From positions 1-64,000 of the forward strand of contig JAGQOW010000008.1 in NCBI GenBank assembly GCA_020427155.1: a stretch of DNA of 64,000 nt. The letters run 5' to 3'. Positions 7,662 through 16,500 of this stretch are shown piece after piece (position 1 is the first letter of the stretch; every line of letters begins with the position of its first letter). The translations under genes and the position numbers were made by a program. Under the pieces are notes generated by a model. That model had not been told where the DNA came from. It made no database searches and saw only the letters and a program-made list of their open reading frames with translations. This DNA comes from Planctomycetales bacterium (GTDB lineage Bacteria > Planctomycetota > Planctomycetia > Pirellulales > Lacipirellulaceae).

Positions 7662-9629
7662 CTACAATTCAATATCGCCTGCTGGTTTCTGCGAACGTTG
7701 ATACTCCGCCACGGCATCGAACACTGTCTGCGGAATGTTGAGACCCAAAACTAGCCAATTGTCCGATGTTTTCAGCCCCGCAAGTTCAATCTTGTTGAAG
7801 GCGCCAAGAAATCCCCCATCGGGAACGGCCACTCCGCCGGCATTGAGCAAAGGAGCGAAAAAGGCGTCGAGCTTTTCAGAGAGAAACTGCTGAGCATCGG
7901 TCGGCAGCGGCGTGTCCAACTCAACCTCGCCGTCTCGAACAAGTTCGTATTCATCAAAATCGTTCTTCAGCAACTTGTAGGTCGTCCTGGCCGTTGCTGC
8001 CGTTTCAAAACGCTCGCCGCCGATGTCGACGGCTGTGATTCTCATCGTAAACAGCAATTTATCGGGACTCGGCAACGAGATCTCCAAAGGCCGGTACTTC
8101 TCGGTCGTGACCGCCCAACGCGTCGATCGGGCATGCACCATCAGTGGCAATGGCAACTGCGGCTGCAGTATCTTGGCATAACGCATCAGGAATTCATCCG
8201 AGAGTGTCTTGCCGCCCAGAATCGTTTCGAGCGAGTTGTTGAAGAACGATAAATGCACGCGAACCTGGACGTCTCCCCCGACCAGATCTTCAGGGCAAGG
8301 CGTCAGAGCTCCGAATTGATCACGGCGGCTAGTGATCACGTTCGCCTTGATCTGCCGTGGATCGCTACAGAATCCCGCCAGCGTCGGCACCGCCCCTTCT
8401 CGACTGAGCGGAGCCAGGACGTCGGAGAATCCGCTGATCGATTGCTGGGTGTTTTTGATTTCCGCGCGGATCTCGGCCACAGCCTCGTTAACTTGCCGGT
8501 CCATGTTCTCAGTCAGCATTTTTGCCGTATGGGCCTTGGCCGTGGATCGCATATGAGATTGCGCCACCGGCCGTTTCGCCTGCCGGCGCGCGATGCCCTG
8601 CACGACTTGCCGATCTGCGGTGACTTTCCTCAGCCGGGTATTCACTGGCGTTTCTATCTTGGTTTCGCCAAGGGTCCAACCGGTGGTGCTGAAAAGCAGG
8701 GGCTTGGATGCCTGGACAGGACCAGACGTCATCACATGCAACTGCGCAGGGCCGGCATCCGCCTTGCAGCACGCCAGCACTTTGCCCTTAAAGACGAGTC
8801 GAACCTCCGCATTCACTTCATTGGCAACGATTTCCAATTCGGTCGAGCCAACGGTGTTGGCGGTCCCCCTCACTTGCAGAGTCCTGCCTTTGCGTCGAAT
8901 ACCACTGGGAGGTGCTTGATTCGTGTCTTTAATAGGAAAGTCCTGATCGATTTCGGTATCGAATATCTGGAGCAACCGCCGGGCCAAGTCGTCCGATACG
9001 GCAAGCTGGGCATTCGGCTGCGATAACAGTGAGCGAATGGCTGCGACTTCTTCAGTTAATTGGCCAGTCTGTTCAAACCAGCCGAGAGTACGAGCCAGGT
9101 CGACTGCACGTTCGTCGGTCGGCTCTGCAGCTATCGCGCGAAGTTCTTCCCGGGCGAGTGCTACTTTCTCTTCAAAGGCACTTTGAAGATTCGCTTGCTC
9201 GAAGGTATACGCGGCATCCAAATGGGCATCCATCTTGGTCCGCAGTTCGGCAAACACAGGACCTTCCAATCCTTCGCGATTCGAGTAGAGCCAGCGTCTG
9301 ACGATTGCCAGTTCTTCGTAGCGGGCCTCTCGCGATTGCAGATTCTCTTCGAGCAGGCGCCAGCGCAAATGCTCTCGCCATGCCGCCTGTTCACTGGCCT
9401 CCATGGAGGCCAATACGAGCTCGACCTGGGCGACCTCTTCTCGAAGCGCCTGTTGAGTAGAATGAAACCAGTGCTCCGCAGGTAATTCAAAGCGGTCTTC
9501 CGCCTCTGCCAACAGCTTCGCTGCCTGATCGACCCGGCTTTCCAGCGTGCTCTCGCCACTCACAGCCGGGTAGCAGATAAAGCCCAACGTACACGACAAC
9601 AGCCGTAGGATCTTCAGGGGGAGAGCCAT
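7662..9629 (-). CDS. Exported protein of unknown function
   Basis: The product has about 655 residues from the ATG at 9629. A GTG ten codons upstream (9659) is possible, but the ATG begins directly at a good signal peptide (MALPLKILRLLSCTLGFICY, cleavage near AVSGES). The first ~200 mature residues are rich in Glu, Ala and Leu and probably helical. The middle and C-terminal parts alternate beta-like segments and include FSDVLAPLSREGAVPTL and DNWLVLGLNIPQTVFDAVAEY. I recognise no catalytic motif or named family. Similar large exported proteins with the pattern 'helical start, then beta domain' are common in Pirellulales. It stands alone, divergent from the redoxin/monooxygenase gene. Confidence 0.8.
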   Translation of the reverse strand: MALPLKILRLLSCTLGFICYPAVSGESTLESRVDQAAKLLAEAEDRFELPAEHWFHSTQQALREEVAQVELVLASMEASEQAAWREHLRWRLLEENLQSREARYEELAIVRRWLYSNREGLEGPVFAELRTKMDAHLDAAYTFEQANLQSAFEEKVALAREELRAIAAEPTDERAVDLARTLGWFEQTGQLTEEVAAIRSLLSQPNAQLAVSDDLARRLLQIFDTEIDQDFPIKDTNQAPPSGIRRKGRTLQVRGTANTVGSTELEIVANEVNAEVRLVFKGKVLACCKADAGPAQLHVMTSGPVQASKPLLFSTTGWTLGETKIETPVNTRLRKVTADRQVVQGIARRQAKRPVAQSHMRSTAKAHTAKMLTENMDRQVNEAVAEIRAEIKNTQQSISGFSDVLAPLSREGAVPTLAGFCSDPRQIKANVITSRRDQFGALTPCPEDLVGGDVQVRVHLSFFNNSLETILGGKTLSDEFLMRYAKILQPQLPLPLMVHARSTRWAVTTEKYRPLEISLPSPDKLLFTMRITAVDIGGERFETAATARTTYKLLKNDFDEYELVRDGEVELDTPLPTDAQQFLSEKLDAFFAPLLNAGGVAVPDGGFLGAFNKIELAGLKTSDNWLVLGLNIPQTVFDAVAEYQRSQKPAGDIEL

Positions 9630-9796
9630 TGAATTCAAGGGGGAAATCGATGCAAACACTCAGATGTTGCTTTTTTGCGACCTACGCTTTGTAAGAGTGC
9701 GTTTTTTCCGGTCACTTGGTCGCCTCACCATAGGCTTGGCTCCCCAGATTCTTCAGTTTGGTTGCCGATTGTGCAACCTGGAGTGGTTATTAAGAC

Positions 9797-11635
9797 ATGG
9801 GCTACCAGAAGCATCCCCCGGCTTGGCTCGCTGTTTTGACAACAATGGCTTTTGCAGCGGCCACCGCCTCTGCTGCCGAGCTAACCGGTCGCTGGGGCGA
9901 TACCCGATTGCCGCAGCAGCTCGTCTACAAGTCCGATACCAGGCAAACCTCGGCGCTGGTGGTCGTCACCTTCTCGACCCGGTGCCCCTTGGCTCGGAGA
10001 ATCGTCCCGTTGCTCAATGAATTGCAAGCAAAGTACTATGCCGATGGCATTCAGTTCATCGCGCTCTTTCCCAACGGCATGGACGACCTGCGCGAGATTG
10101 CCGAGTACGCCATCGCCACCGAGTTGATCTTCCCAGTTTTCAAAGACGACCAAATTGCACCTTGGCATGTGGAGTTAGGCTTGAAGACCACGCCGCAAGT
10201 CGTCGTGCTCGACACGCGGCAAGGATTCGATCAACAACGAGTCGTCTATCGGGGGCAAATCAATGGCCGCTGGTTCGGCGGCGGCACGGCTAATGAAAAA
10301 CAGGAGTATTTGGCAGACGCCTTGGAGAGCTTTCTGCGCAACGAGGAACCTCCCCTTGCCGAAACCGCGGCTTCGGGTTGTCCGATTGCCAAAAGTGCTC
10401 CGATCGATCTCCAGCCATTTGCAGGTGTAACTTACTATCAAGAAATTGCCCGGCTGATTCAAAAGAGCTGCCTGGAGTGCCACCGCGAAGGGGAACCTGG
10501 CGCGGAACTGTTTGCGGCTTTCGATTCTTACGAAACGGTAGCGGGCATGAGCGGCGTGATGCTCAGCCGGATGGAGAATCGGCTCATGCCCCCCTGGCAC
10601 GGCTCGACGGCACACGACAACGGCCTCGAAGGATTTCAGAACGATGTGCGGTTGACCGAGGACGAGATCAATCTGTTTCGAGCATGGGTCGAGGCCGGCT
10701 GCCCGCCGGGAGACGCCAGCCAGGCTCCTGAGCCTCGCTCCTGGTTGCAGTCCGACCAGTGGAAGATTGGCACCCCCGACTTCGTCTTTGAAATGCCCGA
10801 ACCCTATGTGGTGCCCAAGTACCGCCTCGACGAGTATCAGTTCTACCGCGTGCGTGCCAATTTCCCTACAGATCGCTTTATCCAGGCAATCGAAATGAAG
10901 CCTGGCAACAAGGCTGTCGTTCACCACATGGGCGCAATTATTGGCCCTGCATCCGAAGAAAACCTGGCGGCCAACGAGGCGATGCTGAAACTTTACGGAC
11001 TCACCGGCGACAAGGTGAAGAAGATTGGCGACTATATTGCCGGCGATCCCTTCAACGCGCGCATTTACTCCAGCGGATCAGCTTTGGAACTGCCCGCCGG
11101 GCACGACCTCTTCTTCGAGATGCACTACACGCCGACCGGTCAGAGCGAAGAGCCCGACGTTTCGAAGATGGGGATCATTTGGGCCCCCTCGAAACCCGAC
11201 CATGTGATCCAGACCAGGGTATTCAACCGCAAAGATATCCGGCTTCGGCCCCACGATCAGCACTACGAAAAGCAGAGTTACTATCAGTTTCCGACCGATG
11301 TGCTGATTTACTCGCTCGGACCGCACATGCACTATCGCGGCAAGGATTTCACACTCTACAAGATCGAAAACCCAGGGACCGACCAAGAGCTTCGGACTTT
11401 GGTTTTATGCGTGGCTACTTACGACTTCAACTGGCAGCGAACTTACGAATTTGTCAAACCGCTGCAGCTCAAAGCTGGCGATGCCCTCTTGAGTATTGCC
11501 CACTTGGACAACTCGCACCTGAATCCTAACAATCCCGATCCCGAGGCGGCGATTCGCTTTGGACTCAAGAGCGAGCAAGAGATGCTCAATATGCGCGTGA
11601 AATACGAAGAAGTCGACTTTGGGTCGCTGGAATAA
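9797..11635 (+). CDS. Redoxin - cytochrome c - copper type II monooxygenase fusion, exported
   Basis: The 612-residue product has a signal peptide (cleavage near TASAAELT, about residue 27) and three domains. Residues ~30-185 form a thioredoxin-like domain with only one cysteine at the usual active-site position (STRCPLARR, Cys63). Residues ~210-310 form a cytochrome c-like domain with one CxxCH haem site (Cys225-Cys228-His229) and a possible axial Met in RLMPPWHG. The C-terminal ~290 residues resemble copper type II, ascorbate-dependent monooxygenases (PHM/DBH fold), with paired histidines 376-377, HY at 443 and HMH at 510-512 as probable copper ligands. The arrangement suggests an exported oxidative enzyme with its own electron-entry domain. 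The substrate is unknown. This domain order recurs in planctomycetes. Confidence 0.9.
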   Translation: MGYQKHPPAWLAVLTTMAFAAATASAAELTGRWGDTRLPQQLVYKSDTRQTSALVVVTFSTRCPLARRIVPLLNELQAKYYADGIQFIALFPNGMDDLREIAEYAIATELIFPVFKDDQIAPWHVELGLKTTPQVVVLDTRQGFDQQRVVYRGQINGRWFGGGTANEKQEYLADALESFLRNEEPPLAETAASGCPIAKSAPIDLQPFAGVTYYQEIARLIQKSCLECHREGEPGAELFAAFDSYETVAGMSGVMLSRMENRLMPPWHGSTAHDNGLEGFQNDVRLTEDEINLFRAWVEAGCPPGDASQAPEPRSWLQSDQWKIGTPDFVFEMPEPYVVPKYRLDEYQFYRVRANFPTDRFIQAIEMKPGNKAVVHHMGAIIGPASEENLAANEAMLKLYGLTGDKVKKIGDYIAGDPFNARIYSSGSALELPAGHDLFFEMHYTPTGQSEEPDVSKMGIIWAPSKPDHVIQTRVFNRKDIRLRPHDQHYEKQSYYQFPTDVLIYSLGPHMHYRGKDFTLYKIENPGTDQELRTLVLCVATYDFNWQRTYEFVKPLQLKAGDALLSIAHLDNSHLNPNNPDPEAAIRFGLKSEQEMLNMRVKYEEVDFGSLE

Positions 11636-11668
11636 CTTTCCGCGAATGGTCCCTACGGCACCTGTGGC

Positions 11669-12382
11669 TTAACGCCACTCCATCAGCGCTGTATTAAGTG
11701 CTTGCTGCACGCGGCGGCGGGGCTGATGAAAATAGATCATGCCGTGCCCAGGGAGCATGATATCGGTGTCGACTTGGGCGAATCGCTTGAGCGAATCCAG
11801 GTAGGCGACTTTATCGAAATCGATTGATCCGCTCCAGCCAAAATCGCCTGCCAGCAGAGTGCCTATGACATCGCCGCTTACCACCAGTTGGCGCCCCTCG
11901 TGCTCAAAGAAAAACGCAGTGCAGCCCCGACTGTGTCCAGGCAGGTGCATCACGCGGAAATTGACGCCGAACAGTTCAAACGATTCACCGTCGGCAACCA
12001 CCTGATCGACCTCAAACGGGGTAAACGTCTTGTGGTACAAATAGCCGCAGCAGCGGTCGTCGCCCGCAGCAACCGCCTCGGCAGTTTCGCCGACGGCGAT
12101 AAACTCGATCCCGTGGGCTTTCAGCAAATGCCCTGCCCCCGCGTGATCAAAATGGGCATGGGTCAGGATGCAGTACGCTACGTCCTTGAGTTCCAATCCC
12201 CAATACTGCATGTTGGCTTCAATCTGGTGGAGCGTATCCCCGCAGCCGCAGTCGAACAGAATGAGCCCCTCAGGCCTCTCGAGTACATAGGTATTGCCGT
12301 CATTGTACCCGGCATCGACGCCGTCCCACGTGACGCCGTTCATGTCGCCGCCAACCTGGAACAAATGTCGCAAAACTTGCAT
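11669..12382 (-). CDS. Metallo-beta-lactamase-fold hydrolase
   Basis: The product has 237 residues from the ATG at 12382 (MQVLRHLFQ). A start five codons upstream is possible but adds only MARLC. The metal-binding motif is complete: THAHFDHAG, then HLPGHSRGC, VSGDVIG and LPGHG near the C-terminus, the usual dinuclear zinc or iron ligands of the glyoxalase II-like branch. Substrates of this superfamily range from thioesters to lactones and cannot be assigned here. It has no signal peptide and is probably cytoplasmic. It converges on the monooxygenase-fusion gene with only 33 bases between them. Confidence 0.93.
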   Translation of the reverse strand: MQVLRHLFQVGGDMNGVTWDGVDAGYNDGNTYVLERPEGLILFDCGCGDTLHQIEANMQYWGLELKDVAYCILTHAHFDHAGAGHLLKAHGIEFIAVGETAEAVAAGDDRCCGYLYHKTFTPFEVDQVVADGESFELFGVNFRVMHLPGHSRGCTAFFFEHEGRQLVVSGDVIGTLLAGDFGWSGSIDFDKVAYLDSLKRFAQVDTDIMLPGHGMIYFHQPRRRVQQALNTALMEWR

Positions 12383-12472
12383 ACACAGCCTCGCCAATCT
12401 GTTATGGTTTTACTTTTACGGTACGATCACGGATTCTCTCCGAGTTCATTCTAACAACGCGAGGTGGAACTG

Positions 12473-13177
12473 ATGAACCTGCTCCGACGGTTTTCTTGCA
12501 CATTGTTGATGTTGATTCTGCTTATCGCACCTGGCAGTGCGCTGCGAGCCGAAAACGAGGGTTGCTGGCAAGATCTCTTTGACGGTAAAACGCTGGATGG
12601 TTGGATTCAAAAGAACGGCACGGCAACATACCGCGTTGTCGACGACACGATCGTCGGCCAGACGACCGAGGGAAGCCCCAATTCGTTTCTTTGCACCGAA
12701 AAAGACTACGGCGATTTCGAATTGGAGTTCTTTGTACGAGTTCACGATGAGCTGAATTCAGGCGTGCAGATCCGATCGACCACCAAGGAAGCGTCTGCCG
12801 CGGAAGAAAAGGCCGGCAACTTCGGCCGAGTCAATGGACCGCAGGTCGAGATCGAAGCCAGCGGGGCAGGGGGGGCCGAGGCAGGCTATGTTTATGGCGA
12901 AGCCACAGGCCGCGGTTGGCTCACGCCCGAAAAGCGGCTCATTCCGCACAAACACTTTCGCGATGGCCAGTGGAACCACTACCGCGTTGTTGCTCGCGGA
13001 CCTCGCATTCAAACGTGGATCAACGGCGAGCCGATTGAAGATCTCACCGACGAAGAGGCCTACCAAACGCATCCGAAAGGGTTTATTAGTTTGCAAGTCC
13101 ATGGCATCGGGGCAGGCAAAGGCCCGTTTGACGTAGCTTGGAAGCAAATTCGCATCAAAGAGCTGCCCACCCCGTGA
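12473..13177 (+). CDS. DUF1080 (3-keto-disaccharide hydrolase-like) exported protein
   Basis: The product has 234 residues. I prefer the ATG at 12473 to the GTG at 12464 because that GTG lies within the GAGG-type ribosome binding site of the ATG. The signal peptide is clear (LLRRFSCTLLMLILLIAPGS, cleavage near LRAEN). The mature part has the laminin-G/jelly-roll pattern of DUF1080: WQDLFDGKTLDGWIQKNG, then SGVQIRS, VYGEATGRGWL, WNHYRVVARGPRIQTWINGE and GFISLQVHG. Some DUF1080 members hydrolyse 3-keto-glycosides; most planctomycete copies are uncharacterised. The SGNH hydrolase gene follows in the same direction, so the pair may act together on glycans. Confidence 0.93.
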   Translation: MNLLRRFSCTLLMLILLIAPGSALRAENEGCWQDLFDGKTLDGWIQKNGTATYRVVDDTIVGQTTEGSPNSFLCTEKDYGDFELEFFVRVHDELNSGVQIRSTTKEASAAEEKAGNFGRVNGPQVEIEASGAGGAEAGYVYGEATGRGWLTPEKRLIPHKHFRDGQWNHYRVVARGPRIQTWINGEPIEDLTDEEAYQTHPKGFISLQVHGIGAGKGPFDVAWKQIRIKELPTP

Positions 13178-13230
13178 GCCGCATCCTTCCAAGACTCTCA
13201 ACGCCAGATTTCCCGCCGGGAATTACCGCG

Positions 13231-14001
13231 ATGGAATTGCAATTCATGCTGAAATCCTGTTGTCGCTACTTGTTGCTAGTGGCCATGCCGCTGATATGCT
13301 TCCCGGCGGAGCTCTTTGCGCAACCTTCCAGCGAAACGGAGTTGGCCCAGATCAAGGCCTTGTTCGACAAGCCGGACCCCATCACTTGGCTCATCACCGG
13401 CGATTCGATAACGCACGGGGCATTGCACACGCATGGCTTTCGTTCGTATCCCGAGCATTTTGCCGAGCGCATCCGCTGGGAAATGCGCCGGGTGCGCGAT
13501 GTGGTGATCAACACAGGAATCTCTGGCGATCGCGTGCCGGGGCTGGCAGGCGATCTGGAACATCGTCTGCTGCGGTTCAAGCCGACAGTCGTCTCGATCA
13601 TGATGGGCATGAACGACGCGACGGCCGGGCCAGAGGGCCGCGATGCGTTTCGCACCGGCTACCTCGAATTGATTGATCGGCTGCGCAAGGAATCCAATGC
13701 TTTGATCCTGCTGCATACGCCCAACCCGATTACGCCTGTAGCAGGCGAGCGGCGAGGCGATTTGCCAGCTTACGCTCAAATCATTCGCGAAGTCGCCGAG
13801 GACCGCGGCGTCGCCTTGTGCGATCAAGAAAAAAGATGGCAAGAATACATCGCTGCTAGAAAAACCGATATCAACTACCTGCTGAACGACGGCACGATCC
13901 ACCCCAACGGGCAAGGACATGTATTGTTCGCCCACGAAATGTGCAAGACCTTAGGAATCTACGATCCTGACTCCAATACCGGCAGGCTTTACTTGCCGTG
14001 A
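13231..14001 (+). CDS. SGNH/GDSL-type esterase, exported
   Basis: The product has 256 residues from the ATG at 13231; an earlier in-frame TTG at 13138 would overlap the DUF1080 gene and delay the signal peptide. The signal peptide is SCCRYLLLVAMPLICF, with cleavage near LFAQPS. The SGNH catalytic blocks are present: block I GDSITHG (nucleophile Ser), block II glycine in NTGISGDRV, block III GMND and block V DGTIHPNGQGH (Asp and His). These residues give an active hydrolase, perhaps deacetylating carbohydrates, although the substrate is not predictable. It follows DUF1080 by 53 bases on the same strand, so co-transcription is likely. Confidence 0.93.
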   Translation: MELQFMLKSCCRYLLLVAMPLICFPAELFAQPSSETELAQIKALFDKPDPITWLITGDSITHGALHTHGFRSYPEHFAERIRWEMRRVRDVVINTGISGDRVPGLAGDLEHRLLRFKPTVVSIMMGMNDATAGPEGRDAFRTGYLELIDRLRKESNALILLHTPNPITPVAGERRGDLPAYAQIIREVAEDRGVALCDQEKRWQEYIAARKTDINYLLNDGTIHPNGQGHVLFAHEMCKTLGIYDPDSNTGRLYLP

Positions 14002-14040
14002 ACTGCTGGAAGCTGCTTGGGGTTGGGGCAGCTCTGCCCG

Positions 14041-14967
14041 TTAAGCCTGGTAGCCACGAGCGATGGCGTCGAGCAGTTCGGGGACGTTTTGATACGGATT
14101 GTAAACAAGCAGATGGGCGCCGGCGTTGAGCAGACGCTGCTTTTTCTGCTCGACGGTGAAGTGCCCCAAATGCTCGTAGTGGCTCTCGTCGCGAGATAGC
14201 ACTCCTACGCCGACACCGCCGGCCCGATAGGTATAGAGCATCTCGGGAAAACCGTCGCCAAAGGTCAGCAACTCTGCGCCGGGGATTCCCATCTCGCCAA
14301 CCATTCTGTCGATGACCACCTCCTTGGCGTCGTCCTCCGGACCGAGCGAGCCGGCCGCCATGATTCTGTCTTTGGGAAAAAACTGGGAATAGCCCAAGTA
14401 TTCCACACTCTCAGAAACCGCGTCGAGGTCCGATCCGCTCGCCAGGTAGATCCCTCGCGACAGCCGCTGTTGCAACTCGGTTAGTACCTCCATGGCCCCA
14501 TCCATCCGCATGTCGTCCATAGTCATCTCGCCCGCCCTGAGTTTCGCGCGGCGGCTCTCGACCATACCGACCAGCGCATCGTTGTAGGAGTCCTTGAGCA
14601 TCATCGGATCAAGCGGCGGACCGGTGTAGCCGTGGTTTTCCAATATCTGGCAAAGTCGCTTCATCTGCATGTAGGTCGGGATGCCAATGGTCTCTTCAAT
14701 CTCTCTGACTACAATCTCCTCGGCTCGCTTGTGCTCCATGTGAGGCGAAGAGAGGGCGATCAGGTATGCCACGTTGTTGGGCACAGCCAGATTGGGCCAA
14801 CCCAGTCGTTCATCCGAAATCGTTCCGTCGAAATCAAACAGCCCCACCGACAACGATCGGCCAGAAAACTCGCGCACGATCTCTACATTACCATCGGTAT
14901 TGTCGACGACGACAGGTTTCTCGAGCAAACCTTCCTTATAAGGAAACAAATCGTTTTCCGGCGTCAC
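14041..14967 (-). CDS. HAD-superfamily phosphatase-like protein
   Basis: The product has 308 residues and a GTG start with a good ribosome binding site (AGAGGAG about 6 bases before it). The HAD motif I is intact in GLFDFDGTISDE (Asp45 and Asp47), motif II is probably YLASGSDLD, and motif III/IV is LLTFGDGFPEM with a conserved Asp. An extended cap region (about 70-170) is helical. No signal peptide is present, so it is cytoplasmic. It could act on a sugar phosphate or another small phosphoester; the sequence does not decide. It converges on the SGNH gene. A small GGGCAG-type hairpin (14026-14039) lies between the two genes but lacks a U-run. Confidence 0.85.
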   Translation of the reverse strand: MTPENDLFPYKEGLLEKPVVVDNTDGNVEIVREFSGRSLSVGLFDFDGTISDERLGWPNLAVPNNVAYLIALSSPHMEHKRAEEIVVREIEETIGIPTYMQMKRLCQILENHGYTGPPLDPMMLKDSYNDALVGMVESRRAKLRAGEMTMDDMRMDGAMEVLTELQQRLSRGIYLASGSDLDAVSESVEYLGYSQFFPKDRIMAAGSLGPEDDAKEVVIDRMVGEMGIPGAELLTFGDGFPEMLYTYRAGGVGVGVLSRDESHYEHLGHFTVEQKKQRLLNAGAHLLVYNPYQNVPELLDAIARGYQA

Positions 14968-15020
14968 AGAAACTCCTCTTTGAAATACGAGAACAAGAAG
15001 TGAGCGATGATACTAACGAT

Positions 15021-16403
15021 TTACTCGTGATCATCATAGTCCGTCACGAAGATCTGAGTGATCTCTCGACCTGCGGTCATAACACGTCGGTTGTAGGCAA
15101 TGGTTTTGCCGTCGTGGCTCCAAACGAGTGCAAAGGGCTGAGGGGCGCGGTCGCTGAGGATGCGACTCTCGCCAAACCGAGGCCCTGGCGCCACGTTTGT
15201 CACGACCATGCGCGTTCCCGCCACACACACCAAAGCGTTGCCGCTCGGATGCCAGCGTACTCCCGAGTCGACGCCGCCATCGAGAAACGTGGCCTGGCGA
15301 GGCGCGCCCCCCCGAGGCGAGATGAGAAAAACTTGCGAATCGCCCTCGTCGTCTTTCATCAAAAACGCGATCTGCTCGCCGTCGTGCGAAGCGCGGACAA
15401 TCCCCTCGCAACCCGGATGCACGCGTTCGCCTGAATGGGTGAGCCGTCGCTGCACTGCGCCTGCCGGGGGCGCGGGAAATGTTGTTTCAGTTCCTTCCAA
15501 CGGTCCCAAGGGGCCGGCCTGGGTGATGTCATTGGGAATGTCGACCACATAAAGTTCGTCAAGTTTCTCTCCGGCAGCAGTCCTCGTCGTACCTATGAAC
15601 GCACGGGCTAACTGGCGCGAGCCGTCGGGCCGCAGATACCCATTGCGCCCAATCCAACTGTCCCACGCCGCGCGCGAAATCTCATCGCTGCCTGGCCGGG
15701 GTTCAGGAACAACAGAGACGACTAGCGCAGAAAAACCCTCGGCAGTGCCGGGGAACTGCTGGCTTTCGGCAACTTGCAACGGCTGGCCTAGGTGCGTGAC
15801 GCCAATCGTCCGCAGGTCGAGATCCTTGCCGATTGATCGCCCATGAGCACGAACCACTTCGTCGTTGTAGGTGAAGCCGACCCACTCACCGTCGCCAGAG
15901 AACTCATGCCGATGGGTACCCCCACGCAGCGCGCCAGGCGTAAAAGGCGCTGCGGTGTCGCGAGCATCGGCCAATCGCGAAACCCCGCTGCCGTCTCCAG
16001 CGGCAATCACACCGACGCGACGAAACTGCTCGTACTGGTTTTCGGGGCCTGAGGGATGAAAGGGCCCATGGATGAAAATCACTTCATCTCGCACATGGCT
16101 GTACGACGCCGCCCCCGCGCCTGGTCCGAAAATTCCCGGATTCTCAGGTTGGTAAAGTGTTGTGATCTCGCCCGTGGCGATCTCCACCTTGGCAATCTGC
16201 TTCGAGGCGCCGATTCCTCCGTCGTCGGTACGGGTGTCGAAAACCAAGAACCGATCGTTTGGCGAAAAATTGTCGTTATTGTCCAACTCGTGGTGAAATG
16301 AAGTGCCGTGGGTAATCTGGCGCTCTGCGCTCTCGACGCTCCCTCTGGTTCCCATTGCAGCTTCCATCGCGATCAGCAATCCTACTAGGTATTTCAAATA
16401 CAT
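15021..16403 (-). CDS. DUF3748 (YidR-like) beta-propeller protein
   Basis: The 460-residue product resembles the DUF3748 family (E. coli YidR is the best-known member). Shared segments include SPNDRFLVFDTRTDDGG, VIFIHGPFHPSG, APFTPGALRGGTHRHEFS and WVGFTYNDEVV. WD40/TolB-like repeats continue to the end (SHDGEQIAFLMKDD, SHDGKTIAYNRR). A hydrophobic N-terminus (YLKYLVGLLIAMEAAMG) suggests export or anchoring. The function of the family is unknown; the six- or seven-blade propeller fold is inferred from the repeats. It is 53 bases upstream of the HAD gene on the same strand and may share its transcript. Confidence 0.88.
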   Translation of the reverse strand: MYLKYLVGLLIAMEAAMGTRGSVESAERQITHGTSFHHELDNNDNFSPNDRFLVFDTRTDDGGIGASKQIAKVEIATGEITTLYQPENPGIFGPGAGAASYSHVRDEVIFIHGPFHPSGPENQYEQFRRVGVIAAGDGSGVSRLADARDTAAPFTPGALRGGTHRHEFSGDGEWVGFTYNDEVVRAHGRSIGKDLDLRTIGVTHLGQPLQVAESQQFPGTAEGFSALVVSVVPEPRPGSDEISRAAWDSWIGRNGYLRPDGSRQLARAFIGTTRTAAGEKLDELYVVDIPNDITQAGPLGPLEGTETTFPAPPAGAVQRRLTHSGERVHPGCEGIVRASHDGEQIAFLMKDDEGDSQVFLISPRGGAPRQATFLDGGVDSGVRWHPSGNALVCVAGTRMVVTNVAPGPRFGESRILSDRAPQPFALVWSHDGKTIAYNRRVMTAGREITQIFVTDYDDHE

Positions 16404-16500
16404 GCCGGGTATTGTAGCAAATTCTTCTCGGCCGCGAGGCCGGGGATCTTAGGGCTTGTTGCTATTCAAAGCATGGGTGATCTGATAGGCTCAACTGGCA

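Noticed and set aside
14026-14039. GGGCAG-type hairpin as a terminator between the SGNH and HAD genes
   Set aside because: The stem is short and no U-run follows on either strand.
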